A stretch of 64,000 nucleotides of DNA, taken from assembly GCA_025356445.1 (NCBI GenBank), contig JANXSZ010000007.1:181384-245383 (forward strand). The letters are read 5' to 3'. The notes under the pieces were generated by a model. That model saw only the letters and a list, made by a program, of their open reading frames with translations, was not told the DNA's origin and searched no databases. The stretch comes from Betaproteobacteria bacterium. GTDB lineage: Bacteria > Pseudomonadota > Gammaproteobacteria > Burkholderiales > Burkholderiaceae_C. Shown one piece after another: positions 18,561 through 27,472 of the stretch. Within the stretch, counting starts at the first letter, position 1. Every line of letters begins with the position of its first letter. A program made the position numbers and the translations under genes.

Positions 18561-19124
18561 ATGTCCCTTATCAATACCCAAGTCCAGCCTTTCAAGACCG
18601 AAGCTTTCCACAATGGCAAATTCGTGCCTGTCAGCGACCAGACACTGAAGGGCAAATGGTCTGTGCTGATCTTTATGCCAGCCGCTTTCACCTTCAACTG
18701 CCCCACCGAAATCGAAGACGCGGCCGACAACTACGCTGAATTCCAAAAGATGGGTGCCGAGGTCTACATCATCACCACCGACACCCATTTCTCGCACAAG
18801 GTGTGGCACGAGACTTCGCCTGCTGTGGGCAAAGCCAAGTTCCCTCTGGTGGGCGACCCTACCCACACCCTGACCAACGCTTTCGGCGTGCACATCCCTG
18901 AAGAAGGCCTGGCACTGCGTGGCACCTTCATCATCAACCCCGAGCTGATGATCAAAACGGCAGAAATCCACTCCAACGAAATCGCCCGCGATGTCAAGGA
19001 AACCGTGCGCAAGCTGAAAGCCGCCCAGTACACCGCAGCCCACCCTGGCCAAGTCTGTCCCGCCAAGTGGAACGAAGGCTCAGCCGTGCTGACCCCCTCC
19101 ATCGACTTGGTTGGCAAGATCTAA
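18561..19124 (+). CDS. ahpC: Alkyl hydroperoxide reductase peroxiredoxin AhpC
   Basis: AhpC reduces hydrogen peroxide and organic hydroperoxides. Its 187 residues are the standard length. The peroxidatic Cys is in FTFNCPTEIED (family usually FTFVCPTE) and the resolving Cys in GQVCPAKW near the C-terminus, so it is a typical two-cysteine peroxiredoxin. An AGAGGAAAC ribosome binding site precedes the ATG. It is followed 64 bases later by its reductase gene ahpF. Placement beside heme uptake links peroxide defence with iron acquisition. Confidence 0.96.
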   Translation: MSLINTQVQPFKTEAFHNGKFVPVSDQTLKGKWSVLIFMPAAFTFNCPTEIEDAADNYAEFQKMGAEVYIITTDTHFSHKVWHETSPAVGKAKFPLVGDPTHTLTNAFGVHIPEEGLALRGTFIINPELMIKTAEIHSNEIARDVKETVRKLKAAQYTAAHPGQVCPAKWNEGSAVLTPSIDLVGKI

Positions 19125-19188
19125 ATCTGTGTAATTAAACCTGCCGCTGGCTCACGAGGCTGGTGGCGGCATTGACTGAAAGAAAAGC

Positions 19189-20766
19189 ATGTTGGACGAC
19201 AACCTCAAAGCACAACTGAAGAGTTACCTGGAACGGGTCACAAAGCCATTCCAGATCACAGCGTCGCTGGACGACAGCAAAGGCGCGGCAGAAATGCGCG
19301 GCCTGCTGGAGGACATCGTTGGGTTGTCCGACAAAATCACCCTCAAGACCGATGGCACAGACACTCGCAAGCCGTCGTTCAGCCTGAACCGCATCGACAG
19401 CGATACCAGCACACCGATGAGCCTGCGTTTCGCGGCTATTCCTATGGGGCACGAGTTCACCTCGCTGGTGCTGGCCCTGCTGTGGACAGGCGGTCATCCG
19501 CCCAAGGTAGAGCCTGATGTCATCACAGGCATCCAAGCGCTGGACGGTGACTTCAATTTCGAGGTCTACATGAGCCTCAGCTGCCACAACTGCCCCGACG
19601 TGGTGCAGGCGTTGACGCTGATGTCGGTGTTCAACCCCAAAATCAAAACGGTCATCATCGACGGCGCGCTGTACCAAGACGAGGTCAATGCCCGCGAAGT
19701 GATGGCTGTTCCCAGCATTTACCTGAATGGCAGCCATTTCGGCTCGGGCCGCATGACGGTGGAAGAGATCGTCACCAAGCTCGACACCGGCGCGGCGGAC
19801 AAAGACGCCGCCAAACTCTCGGCCAAGCCAGCGTTTGACGTGCTGGTGGTCGGCGGTGGCCCGGCAGGCGCGGCAGCCGCTGTGTACGCCGCACGCAAAG
19901 GCATCCGCACCGGCATTGCCGCTGAGCGCTTTGGCGGTCAGGTGAACGACACGCTTGCGATTGAGAATTTCATCTCCGTGCTGGAAACTGACGGCCCCAA
20001 ATTCGCGATGGGTCTGGACGCTCACGTCAAAGCCTACGGCGTGGACGTGATGAACCTGCAACGCGCAGGCAAGTTGATCCCCGCCACCACACCCGGCGGC
20101 TTGGTCGAGGTGCAACTGGCCAACGGTGGCACGCTCAAATCCAAAACCGTGATCGTGACCACGGGCGCACGCTGGCGCAACGTCAACGTCCCCGGCGAGC
20201 AAGAATACAAAAACAAGGGTGTGGCCTACTGCCCACATTGCGACGGCCCGCTGTTCAAGGGCAAGCGCGTAGCGGTGATTGGTGGCGGCAACTCAGGTGT
20301 TGAAGCTGCCATCGACCTGGCCGGGCTGGTGGCGCAGGTGACCCTGATCGAATTCGGCGAAGCGTTACGCGCCGATGCCGTGCTGGTCAAGAAGCTGCAC
20401 AGCCTGCCCAACGTAACCGTCCATGTATCGGCACAAACCACCGAGCTTACCGGGGACGGCAACAAGCTGAACGGCCTGACCTACACCGACCGCACCAGCA
20501 ACCAAAGCCACCACATCGAACTGGAAGGCTGCTTCGTGCAGATCGGTTTGGTGCCCAACACCGAATGGCTTAAAGGCACAATCGAGCTGAGCAAGCACGG
20601 CGAGATCATCGTGGACAACCGGGGCCAGACCTCGGTGCCCGGTGTGTTTGCCGCCGGTGACGCGACCACCGTGCCCTTCAAGCAGATCATCATCGCAGCG
20701 GGCGATGGGGCCAAGGCGGCGCTGGGCGCGTTTGACCATTTGATGCGGAGTGCGGTGGTGGCTTAA
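19189..20766 (+). CDS. ahpF: Alkyl hydroperoxide reductase subunit F
   Basis: AhpF passes electrons from NADH through FAD and two disulfides to AhpC. The 525 residues show the N-terminal tandem thioredoxin-like domain with the CxxC in [13 protein letters not shown] (about residue 128), an FAD-binding motif [19 protein letters not shown] (about 215), the second CxxC in [13 protein letters not shown] (about 345), and the closing [16 protein letters not shown] motif. Its stop overlaps the stop of the convergent toxin gene by two bases. Confidence 0.96.
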   Translation: MLDDNLKAQLKSYLERVTKPFQITASLDDSKGAAEMRGLLEDIVGLSDKITLKTDGTDTRKPSFSLNRIDSDTSTPMSLRFAAIPMGHEFTSLVLALLWTGGHPPKVEPDVITGIQALDGDFNFEVYMSLSCHNCPDVVQALTLMSVFNPKIKTVIIDGALYQDEVNAREVMAVPSIYLNGSHFGSGRMTVEEIVTKLDTGAADKDAAKLSAKPAFDVLVVGGGPAGAAAAVYAARKGIRTGIAAERFGGQVNDTLAIENFISVLETDGPKFAMGLDAHVKAYGVDVMNLQRAGKLIPATTPGGLVEVQLANGGTLKSKTVIVTTGARWRNVNVPGEQEYKNKGVAYCPHCDGPLFKGKRVAVIGGGNSGVEAAIDLAGLVAQVTLIEFGEALRADAVLVKKLHSLPNVTVHVSAQTTELTGDGNKLNGLTYTDRTSNQSHHIELEGCFVQIGLVPNTEWLKGTIELSKHGEIIVDNRGQTSVPGVFAAGDATTVPFKQIIIAAGDGAKAALGAFDHLMRSAVVA

Positions 20767-21182
20767 TTCAGCAGCGCGGTAGGCGGTTTGTACGCGGGGC
20801 GAATGTCTGTTTCTGAAAAATCGTTGCCTTTGAAAAGTAACGGCAATCCACGGACTTTCGCCAATGCATAGCTGAAAACATCGCCAAAATTCAAGCTTGC
20901 AGGGTGCCCACTGCCCTTACCAAAAGCAACAAAGGCAGCATAAGCCGCATCACTCTCAGCCACACTGGGGGCCACGGCCTCGAAGGGTGGAAGGTGCAAC
21001 AAGTCGTCGATCAAAATCACAGCACGCTGCCCACGCCGCCCATGAATCACCATACGTGCTTCGACCATGGACACCGTTGAAATCAACGCGACATCGGAGG
21101 CACGAATGCAATTCAGAAAAGCCTCTCGTTCTGGTTCTGCAAAGGCGATGGCCACAATGGCAGAGGTATCAACGACGATCAT
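20763..21182 (-). CDS. vapC: PIN-domain toxin (VapC family)
   Basis: The 139-residue protein is a PIN-domain ribonuclease of the VapC type. The acidic residues expected at the active site are visible: Asp in [11 protein letters not shown] near the N-terminus, Glu in VSMVEARMV (about 42), and Asp in [13 protein letters not shown] (about 100), with [11 protein letters not shown] after it. It overlaps the antitoxin gene by ATGA, the standard coupled order antitoxin then toxin. The gene is squeezed tail-to-tail against ahpF with overlapping stop codons. Confidence 0.9.
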   Translation of the reverse strand: MIVVDTSAIVAIAFAEPEREAFLNCIRASDVALISTVSMVEARMVIHGRRGQRAVILIDDLLHLPPFEAVAPSVAESDAAYAAFVAFGKGSGHPASLNFGDVFSYALAKVRGLPLLFKGNDFSETDIRPAYKPPTALLN

Positions 21183-21418
21183 GTGGGCAAACCCAAATCA
21201 TCCCAAGCCAGTGGATTGAAAGCGTCTGTTCGGTCAGGTATGCGGTCAAGCTGGGCCAGTAAAGCCATCATGTCCGTCGCCTGCTGCGCAGGTTGGCCCA
21301 ACTGCTGTGTAAGCTGGTCAACAGCACGCTCCACAGCAGCGGTTTTGCTCAGGCCCATGATGCCTGCCAACCAGTCAATTTTGCCGACAACAACAGGGTT
21401 TGCGATTTGCAGCGCCAT
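21179..21418 (-). CDS. vapB: Antitoxin of the VapBC-type pair (Rv0623-like family)
   Basis: The ATG at 21418 gives a 79-residue protein. Its N-terminus (MALQIANPVVVGKIDWLAGIMGLSKTAAVERAVDQL) is a ribbon-helix-helix type DNA-binding domain like the Rv0623 family of VapB antitoxins, followed by an acidic C-terminus that should wrap the toxin. A longer in-frame ATG at 21448 would start inside the operator region and is disfavoured. It overlaps the toxin by four bases. Two palindromic decamers lie just upstream and probably serve autoregulation. Confidence 0.85.
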   Translation of the reverse strand: MALQIANPVVVGKIDWLAGIMGLSKTAAVERAVDQLTQQLGQPAQQATDMMALLAQLDRIPDRTDAFNPLAWDDLGLPT

Positions 21419-21431
21419 CAGGTTCACCTTG

Positions 21432-21462
21432 AATGTACATTTCAACACTATAAATATACATT
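21432..21462. promoter_or_regulatory. Candidate vapBC autoregulatory operator (two decamers)
   Basis: AATGTACATT (21432-21441, a perfect palindrome) and AATATACATT (21453-21462) are spaced 21 bases, two helical turns, upstream of the antitoxin start. Paired sites on one DNA face are what a cooperative ribbon-helix-helix repressor would use. Confidence 0.6.
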
Positions 21463-21486
21463 ACAAATCCTGATTTTCAAATCACA

Positions 21487-21930
21487 TCAGAAGTGAAAGC
21501 TCACCACTGGAGCCCGCGTTTTGGCACGGGCCAGCACACCGACCTGTTTCGGTCGCACGCCCAAGCTGGCCCGCTGGCGCAATGCGGCCCAATCGTGCCG
21601 CCCTTGCTCGTCCAGCGCCAAATACAGCGCTGAGTCGCGCAAAATCACGGCGGCACGCAAGCGGACGACTTCGGCATCGAGTTGCTGAACGCGCTTGGCA
21701 TAGCCCGTCAACAAGCGGGTGCAACGTTGCTGCACAGTGGCCAGCGTGCGTGCCAACGCTGCGTTTTCATCCAACATACCGGGCGGCTCAACGGGTACCG
21801 AGGCACTGGCTGAAACTTGCCTTTGCGGCACGGGATAAGTCGCAGCGGTCTCAACCAGACTGCTGCGCGGCGCAAACCAGGGCTGCACCCAACGCTTGAA
21901 CCAGCCCCAACTTCCTGTGATTCGTTTCAT
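21487..21930 (-). CDS. Hypothetical coiled-coil protein behind a Fur box
   Basis: I do not recognise a family. The ATG at 21930, after an AGGGTTGCC ribosome binding site, gives 147 residues. The N-terminus is basic and aromatic (MKRITGSWGWFKRWVQPWF), the middle is Pro/Ser-rich, and residues ~70-110 form a probable coiled coil (ALARTLATVQQRCTRLLTGY and QLDAEVVRLRAAVILRDSAL). No signal peptide or membrane segment is obvious. The gene is divergent from bacterioferritin and a near-perfect Fur box sits between the two, 60 bases from this start. This suggests iron control. Confidence 0.65.
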   Translation of the reverse strand: MKRITGSWGWFKRWVQPWFAPRSSLVETAATYPVPQRQVSASASVPVEPPGMLDENAALARTLATVQQRCTRLLTGYAKRVQQLDAEVVRLRAAVILRDSALYLALDEQGRHDWAALRQRASLGVRPKQVGVLARAKTRAPVVSFHF

Positions 21931-21989
21931 TTGGCAACCCTTTCGATGGTGTACGCAGTGGATGGATGAAAAGAGGATGCCCACATTTT

Positions 21990-22010
21990 AAATGAGAATA
22001 ATTCTCATTT
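21990..22010. promoter_or_regulatory. Near-perfect Fur box between the coiled-coil gene and bfr
   Basis: AAATGAGAATAATTCTCATTT is a palindrome with only its centre base unpaired and matches the Fur 7-1-7 model. It is about 60 bases from the minus-strand gene and about 200 bases from bfr. Confidence 0.85.
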
Positions 22011-22206
22011 GTGAAAATCCATGAAAATTTACCCCACTTTGCGTAACGTCGCCGCCACACACGCCACCTTATCCCAGCGTAATACGAACACCTATCACCC
22101 TCACCCGCATGCATACCGCATTCGTGTGGGTATTAGCAGGTTTTGCTTTGGGATGGTGAATGTCTGCCTGACAATAGGGTCTTTCCATAACTTCAAAGGG
22201 ACTGCC

Positions 22207-22683
22207 ATGAAAGGCGACGCCAAAGTCATTGCGCATCTGCAAGCTCAACTCAAAAACGAACTCACCGCCATCAACCAGTATTTCCTGCACTACCGCATGT
22301 TGAAACACTGGGGTTTCACCAAGCTGGCCAAAAAGGAATATGAAGAATCCATCGGTGAGATGAAGCACGCGGACATGTTGATGGACCGCATTTTCATGCT
22401 CGACGGCCTGCCCAACTTGCAAGACCTGGGCAAGCTCATGGTAGGCGAATCGGTGCCCGAAACCCTGGCTTGCGATTTGAAGTCTGAGCAAGGCGCACAA
22501 GCCACCATCAAAGCCGGTATCGAATACTGCGAAACCGCTCGCGATTACGTGTCCCGCGAGCTGCTGCAAGGCATTCTGGACGACACCGAAGAGCACATTG
22601 ACTTCCTGGAAACCCAGCTTGATCTGATCGACAAACTCGGTTTGCCTAACTACCTGCAAAGCCAAGTAGGCGAGCACGCTTAA
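22207..22683 (+). CDS. bfr: Bacterioferritin
   Basis: Bacterioferritin is a 24-subunit shell that oxidises and stores iron and binds heme between subunits. The ATG at 22207 yields 158 residues, the normal length. Ferroxidase ligands are visible in LKNELTAINQYFLHYRML (Glu near 18), EYEESIGEMKHADMLMDRI (Glu near 51 and His near 54) and LDDTEEHIDFLETQLDLI (Glu near 127, His near 130). The heme-ligand Met is in MLMDRIFMLDGLPN. A TTCG-loop terminator follows. The bacterioferritin-associated ferredoxin is 14 kb away at 36826. Confidence 0.96.
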   Translation: MKGDAKVIAHLQAQLKNELTAINQYFLHYRMLKHWGFTKLAKKEYEESIGEMKHADMLMDRIFMLDGLPNLQDLGKLMVGESVPETLACDLKSEQGAQATIKAGIEYCETARDYVSRELLQGILDDTEEHIDFLETQLDLIDKLGLPNYLQSQVGEHA

Positions 22684-22723
22684 GTTTGTTGCAGCCCGGC
22701 AGCGCCACAAAGTGGCTGCCCAG

Positions 22724-22745
22724 AACCAGCTTCGGCTGGTTTTTT
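22724..22745 (+). terminator. Terminator of bfr
   Basis: Seven-base arms AACCAGC and GCTGGTT enclose a stable TTCG tetraloop, followed by a run of T. Confidence 0.9.
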
Positions 22746-22753
22746 AAATTTTG

Positions 22754-22775
22754 CAAATATTAACAATTCTCATTT
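22754..22775. promoter_or_regulatory. Partial Fur box upstream of the siderophore receptor
   Basis: GCAAATATTAACAATTCTCATT has a strong right half (ATTCTCATT) and a weak left half, 83 bases before the receptor start. Confidence 0.5.
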
Positions 22776-22857
22776 ACAAGGTAAACTCTTGGCCTTCAGC
22801 CAGCCAGACCCCTGCGTCATTTAAAGCCAGCCAGTGTTTTAAATCGACGGAGTTCCG

Positions 22858-25014
22858 ATGTCTTTGCCCCTGCCCGCTCGCCTGAGCCCCTTGGCTGCTG
22901 CCACTTTTTGTTTTTTGCACGGCCTTGCCGCTGCGCAGGGCACCAGCCCCCAAACCCTCAAAGAAGTCACCGTTAATTCGGGCAAAGACGCGGGCTATTC
23001 CCCCGCCACCAGCAACACAGCCACCAAAGGCAGTGCCCCACTGCGCGACATTCCTCAGGCCGTGAACGTGGTGCCCGAGCAGCTCATGCGTGACCAAGGC
23101 GTGCGCTCGATGCAAGACGCACTGCGCAACGTGCCGGGTGTGGTGTTCAGCAGCGGTGACGGCCAGCGCGATCAGGTGGTGATTCGCGGTTTCACGGCTA
23201 TTGCCGACCAGTTTTTAGACGGCGTGCGCGATGACGCGCTGTACTTCCGTGACCTGTCCAACATCGAAAGCGTCGAGGTCTTGAAAGGCCCTGCTGCGGT
23301 GTTGTATGGCCGTGGCTCGTCAGGGGGATTGATTAACCGTGTCACCAAAAAACCCAAGTTTGGCGAAACCTTTGGTGAAGTCACCTTCGGCCTGGGCAGT
23401 TTTGGCTACAAGCGCACCACGGCCGATGTGAATGCGGCCATCAATGATGCAGCCGCCTTGCGCATCAACGCCGCCCTGGAAGATTCCAAAAGCTACCGCG
23501 ACCAGCAGTTCAACAAGCGCTACAGCATCGCACCTTCCGTGGCCTTCAAATTCACGCCCGATACCGATTTGCTGCTGCAATACAGCAACGCCCGCGACCA
23601 GCGTGTGACCGATTTCGGCATCCCAGCCTTGAATGGCAAGCCCGTCAACGTGCCCGCCAGCACCTACTACGGCTCGGCCAACGCCGCCCGCGACGACACC
23701 ACAACCAGTCAGGTGCAGAACTTCACCGCCACGCTGAACCACCGCTTCAACGATGCTTGGAGCGTGCGCAACACCAGCCGCACCTACACCTACGCGCTAG
23801 ACCGCTACAACACCCTGCCCGGCGGCACCACCGACCCGGTGACGATGACGGTGGGTCGCACCCGCAGCTTCATCTTGCGCGATGAAAGCGGCATGTTCAA
23901 CCAAACGGATTTCGTCTACAAAAACAAACTCGGCAACCTCAAGCAAGAGTGGTTGATGGGCCTGGAGTTGGGACAGCAAAAACGGCGTGCAGAATCGGTC
24001 TCAGGCGGCACGGTAGACCGCGTGAGCATCTTGAACCCTGGCAGTGTGGTGCCCCCTGCGATTCCCGCATCGGCTTATTTGGCTGATTCTGCCATCCCCA
24101 GCCACACGGTGCAAGATACGGTGGGCCTATACGCACAAAACCAACTCACCCTCAGCCCGCAATGGAAAGCCCTGGTGGGTGCGCGGTACGACAGCTTCAA
24201 GCAGAGCACCACGTTCGACCGCAAGCTCGCAGGCCTGGGCCGCACCGACAAAGCCTTCAGCCCCCGTGCCGGACTGGTATGGCAACCGAGCGAAACCCAG
24301 TCGTACTACGTGTCAGTCAGTAAATCGTTCCAGCCCTCAGCAGAAACCTTTGCGCTGGCCGCCAACAATGCGGCCAACGCGCCTGAAATCACCCAAAACC
24401 GCGAAATCGGCACCAAGCTGGACTTGCTCGATGGCCGCTTGAACATCACCGCTGCGCTCTTCAACCTGCAACGCACCAACATCAAAAACACAGACCCCGC
24501 CAACCCTGCGCTGATGATTAACGTGGGCAAGCAACGCACCAACGGGCTGGAACTGACGGCCAATGGCAAGTTGTCTGGTCGTTGGGATGTGAGCGCAGGC
24601 TACGCTTACCTGGCAGGCCGCATGGTGGAATCCGTGGCCAGCGTCAGCTCATCACAGCTACCGGTGGTCAGCGTGCCATCGCTGGGCAAGATACCCGCAT
24701 TGACACCTAAAAACTCAGGCTTCATCTGGGGCATGAAAGAGCTGGGTAGCTTTGGCGACGGCACCGTCAGCGTGGGCGGTGGCCTGAACTACATGGGCGA
24801 GCGCTTCACCTCACTCACCAACCTCGTCACCTTACCTGCTTACTTGACCGGTGACTTGGCAGGCAACTACAAAACCAAAGGCTATGAGGTGAGCGCCAAC
24901 CTGAAAAACTTCACCAACAAGTCCTACATCGTCTCCAGCCACGGCAGCAACGACAACCTGATCTTGCCCGGCGCACCCCGCGAATTGCAGGTCACGCTGC
25001 GGATGAAGTTTTAA
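22858..25014 (+). CDS. TonB-dependent siderophore receptor 1
   Basis: The 718-residue outer-membrane receptor has a signal peptide (cut near AAAQG), a TonB box region (LKEVTVNSG), the plug (LRDIPQAVNVVPEQLMRDQG, VIRGFTAIADQFLDGVRDD, VEVLKGPAAVLYGRGSSGG) and a barrel ending RELQVTLRMKF with terminal Phe. The QRDQVVIRGF and LYGRGSSGGLINRVTKKP motifs place it in the siderophore receptor group related to Fiu/FhuE. The ligand is not certain. It heads an operon with DUF4198, DUF3649, PepSY and DUF3325 genes. Confidence 0.9.
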   Translation: MSLPLPARLSPLAAATFCFLHGLAAAQGTSPQTLKEVTVNSGKDAGYSPATSNTATKGSAPLRDIPQAVNVVPEQLMRDQGVRSMQDALRNVPGVVFSSGDGQRDQVVIRGFTAIADQFLDGVRDDALYFRDLSNIESVEVLKGPAAVLYGRGSSGGLINRVTKKPKFGETFGEVTFGLGSFGYKRTTADVNAAINDAAALRINAALEDSKSYRDQQFNKRYSIAPSVAFKFTPDTDLLLQYSNARDQRVTDFGIPALNGKPVNVPASTYYGSANAARDDTTTSQVQNFTATLNHRFNDAWSVRNTSRTYTYALDRYNTLPGGTTDPVTMTVGRTRSFILRDESGMFNQTDFVYKNKLGNLKQEWLMGLELGQQKRRAESVSGGTVDRVSILNPGSVVPPAIPASAYLADSAIPSHTVQDTVGLYAQNQLTLSPQWKALVGARYDSFKQSTTFDRKLAGLGRTDKAFSPRAGLVWQPSETQSYYVSVSKSFQPSAETFALAANNAANAPEITQNREIGTKLDLLDGRLNITAALFNLQRTNIKNTDPANPALMINVGKQRTNGLELTANGKLSGRWDVSAGYAYLAGRMVESVASVSSSQLPVVSVPSLGKIPALTPKNSGFIWGMKELGSFGDGTVSVGGGLNYMGERFTSLTNLVTLPAYLTGDLAGNYKTKGYEVSANLKNFTNKSYIVSSHGSNDNLILPGAPRELQVTLRMKF

Positions 25015-25071
25015 GACATCCCCCTGAAATCACGCAAAAACGACTACTTCCAACCTCAAGAAAGTATCACC

Positions 25072-25827
25072 ATGTCACACCGCCTGTCTCCTCATCGACT
25101 CAGCCTCGTCGCCACCCTGCTGCTTTCAGCTGCTACCGCCCAATCCCATCAAGTCTGGCTGGAGCAAGATGCCAGCGGTGCCAAGCTTTACTTCGGTGAG
25201 TTTGGCGATAACTTGCGCGAAGCCTCGCCTGGCCTGCTGGACAAATTCGTCGCGCCTACCGCACAGCGTATTGGCACCACCGCACAGCCTTTAACAGTCA
25301 ACAAAACAACCACAGGTTTTGCGCTGTCCGCCGCAGCGGCCAAGGGTGAATCGCTGGTGGCCGAAGATACCCGCTACCCCATCACCGAGCGCAAAGACGG
25401 CGACAAAATGATCCGTACGGCCTACATGCCTGCCGCCCGCCTGCTGACCACGTTTGACAAACAAGCGCCGCAACTCCCGCTGGATGTGGTGCCTACCGGG
25501 CAGCACAGCAAAGATGGCGCGGAGGTGCAAGTGTTCTACAAAGGCCAAGTGCTGCCCAAGGTCAAAGTCGAGTTGGTCACACCGCTGGGTTGGACCAAAG
25601 AATACAAAACCGATGAGCAAGGCAAGCTGACAGTCAGCTTGCCTTGGAAAGGAACCTACGTGCTGGAAGCCAAACATGCAGACAACACTGGCGGCGAGCG
25701 CACTACTTCGGGAGGCACGGAGAAATTCGACCGTGCAAGCTATGTGACATCACTGACCATGACGCAAGCAGAGGGCTGGCCTGCGTTACCAGCGTCGCCT
25801 GCGGCCAAGCCCAACGTGATGAAGTGA
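25072..25827 (+). CDS. DUF4198 periplasmic protein
   Basis: The 251-residue protein has a signal peptide (MSHRLSPHRLSLVATLLLSAATAQS) and then the DUF4198 beginning HQVWLEQDASGAKLYFGEF. The second half resembles an Ig-like or carboxypeptidase-regulatory fold (VKVELVTPLGWTKEYKTDEQGKLTVSLP), common in DUF4198. These proteins regularly stand beside TonB receptors and PepSY proteins in iron operons and may bind or escort a metal ligand. Its stop overlaps a possible GTG start of the next gene. Confidence 0.8.
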   Translation: MSHRLSPHRLSLVATLLLSAATAQSHQVWLEQDASGAKLYFGEFGDNLREASPGLLDKFVAPTAQRIGTTAQPLTVNKTTTGFALSAAAAKGESLVAEDTRYPITERKDGDKMIRTAYMPAARLLTTFDKQAPQLPLDVVPTGQHSKDGAEVQVFYKGQVLPKVKVELVTPLGWTKEYKTDEQGKLTVSLPWKGTYVLEAKHADNTGGERTTSGGTEKFDRASYVTSLTMTQAEGWPALPASPAAKPNVMK

Positions 25828-25844
25828 CGCCGCCAGGCATTGCC

Positions 25845-26207
25845 ATGCTGTCTGCCCTTTCCATCCCCTTCGTGCGTCCCCGTTGGCTAACACTGCCCGT
25901 GTCGCTTAGCAAGGTGTTGCGTACCGTGCTCCGCCTGGTGGCGGCAGTGGGAGGTGGCTACGCGCTGTGTGCAGCGTGGGTAGCGCTGCTGTCAGTCGCA
26001 CTGCCCCGCATGACAGGTTTAGCGCAAAGCGAAGCTGTGGTGCTGTCAGCCATGTTGGGGTATGTGCTGTATTTGGGCGTACTGCTCTGGGCCTTCAGCG
26101 TGCGCCGTCTCAGGCAGCTGTGCTTACTGCTGCTGGGCGGCACGGTGTTGGCGCAGCAGCTACCAAACCGCTTACGCCCAAGCCAAAGATGCACGGCAAG
26201 CCTTTAA
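25845..26207 (+). CDS. DUF3649 membrane protein with an aberrant C-terminus
   Basis: Residues 1 to about 100 form a normal DUF3649 two- to three-helix membrane protein (VLRTVLRLVAAVGGGYALCAAWVALL and LGYVLYLGVLLWAFSVRR). After LLLLGGTVLAQQ the frame runs on for about 15 unrelated residues, because a deletion fuses it out of frame to the middle of a PepSY gene. The ATG at 25845 was chosen; an in-frame GTG at 25824 overlaps the DUF4198 stop and is possible. The protein may still work, as only its end is altered. Confidence 0.7.
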   Translation: MLSALSIPFVRPRWLTLPVSLSKVLRTVLRLVAAVGGGYALCAAWVALLSVALPRMTGLAQSEAVVLSAMLGYVLYLGVLLWAFSVRRLRQLCLLLLGGTVLAQQLPNRLRPSQRCTASL

Positions 26208-27135
26208 CGCCGAGGCTTATGGCCAATTCCGTCGGCCTGCTGCCAAGCAACCGGGAGAGCTGGCTTCGCTGGATGCGATGGTGACACAGGCAGAGCAACA
26301 CTGGGGCAGCAGCCGGGCCAATTTTGTACGGGTGTGGCATCCAGGAGATGCCAACAGCTATGTCGAAATCCGCCGGGGCTACGAAGACCGGGTGACGATG
26401 GCCGTGGACATGGCCTACTTTGACGGGGCCAGCGGCCAACTGCTCAAACGTTTTGAAGGCGCGCCAGTGGTCACAGCGCAGCGCTTCGTCAGCGGCCTGC
26501 ATTTTGTGCAGTTTGACCACTGGACATTGCGCTGGCTGTACTTTGCAGCAGGCTTGTCAGGCTGCGTGATGATCGCTACGGGCTTCTTGTTCTGGCTGGC
26601 CTCGCGCCGAGCAAGCCACGCCAGAAAGGGCATGGCTGGCGTACGGGTCGTTGAGGCACTGACGGCCTTCAGCGTGACGGGCACCATCACCGCCACGCTG
26701 GCCTTCTTCATCGCCAACCGGCTGCTGGGTGCGGATGCCAGCTTGGCCGGGGTTGACCGATCCGAGCTTGAAGTGTGGATTTTTCACATCGTGTGGCTTA
26801 CCACCTTGGGCCACGCCGCACTGCGTCAGCGGGCCGTGTGGGCCGAGCAGTGCGCCACCATCGCGGTGGCGGCCGTACTGGCAGTGATGCTGAACAGCAT
26901 CACCACCGGCGATCACCCCGTGCGTAGCCTGATGACAGGTCAATGGGCGGTGCTGGGAATGGACAGCCTGCTGCTCGTAGGTGCCGGTTTGGCCGCCTGG
27001 ACGGCACGGCACCTCCGGCACAAAGGATTTGCAACGCAACTCTCTAAGCTACCCCGACCGCATCAGCCCGTGACGACAGCGCCCCCACACACCACTAGCT
27101 CCACCAGCACAGCCAAGGTGACGCTGCATGTTTAA
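26161..27135 (+). pseudogene. Remnant of a PepSY-associated membrane protein lacking its N-terminal half
   Basis: From about 26161 the frame reads YQTAYAQAKDARQAFNAEAY, then AQRFVSGLHFVQFDHWTLRW, then several membrane helices, as in the second half of iron-regulated PepSY_TM proteins. The start codon, the first membrane helices and the first PepSY unit (roughly 200 residues) are missing, and no start or ribosome binding site leads this frame. It overlaps the DUF3325 start by eight bases, as it would in an intact operon. A simple deletion spanning the end of DUF3649 and the start of this gene explains both. Confidence 0.75.
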
Positions 27136-27469
27136 CGCCTTGAGCCTGTTGGCCATCGCCGCACTGCTGTTCACCAGCTTCGCCTTACTCGCACTGACCC
27201 AAGAACGGCATTGGGAAACGGTTTCAGGATCAAAGGCACCCTTTGTGCAATACAAGTGGGCACAACGCGCTATTTTTTTAATAGCAATATTCTGTGTACT
27301 GCCCTTGAATGTCGCGTTGGAGGGTGCCGGATTTGGCAGCCTTTTATGGCTGCTGATGGTGTGTGCCAGCGCTGGGGCTGTGGCACTTACGCTGACAGTC
27401 TGCCCAGCAGTGTTGCGCCCGCTGGCGCGGATCATGGCAAAGGCAAGCTGTATTTTTGAACCTGAATAG
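27128..27469 (+). CDS. DUF3325 small membrane protein
   Basis: The 113-residue protein has three to four membrane helices (about residues 5-22, 45-62, 67-85, 88-105) and is like DUF3325 proteins that end iron-uptake operons after DUF3649 and PepSY genes. It starts inside the last codons of the PepSY remnant and stops three bases before the convergent PepSY gene. One copy of the 17-bp palindrome lies in it. Function unknown. Confidence 0.75.
   Translation: MFNALSLLAIAALLFTSFALLALTQERHWETVSGSKAPFVQYKWAQRAIFLIAIFCVLPLNVALEGAGFGSLLWLLMVCASAGAVALTLTVCPAVLRPLARIMAKASCIFEPE
27269..27285. repeat. 17-bp palindrome GCTA-N9-TAGC, copy 3 (in DUF3325 gene)
   Basis: GCTATTTTTTTAATAGC, in codon phase, encoding Ala-Ile-Phe-Leu-Ile-Ala and using the rare codons TTA and ATA. 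Confidence 0.7.
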
Positions 27470-27472
27470 CCG

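Noticed and set aside
19135..20238. Minus-strand open frame opposite ahpF
   Set aside because: Composition is His/Gly-rich shadow sequence; ahpF on the other strand has all motifs.
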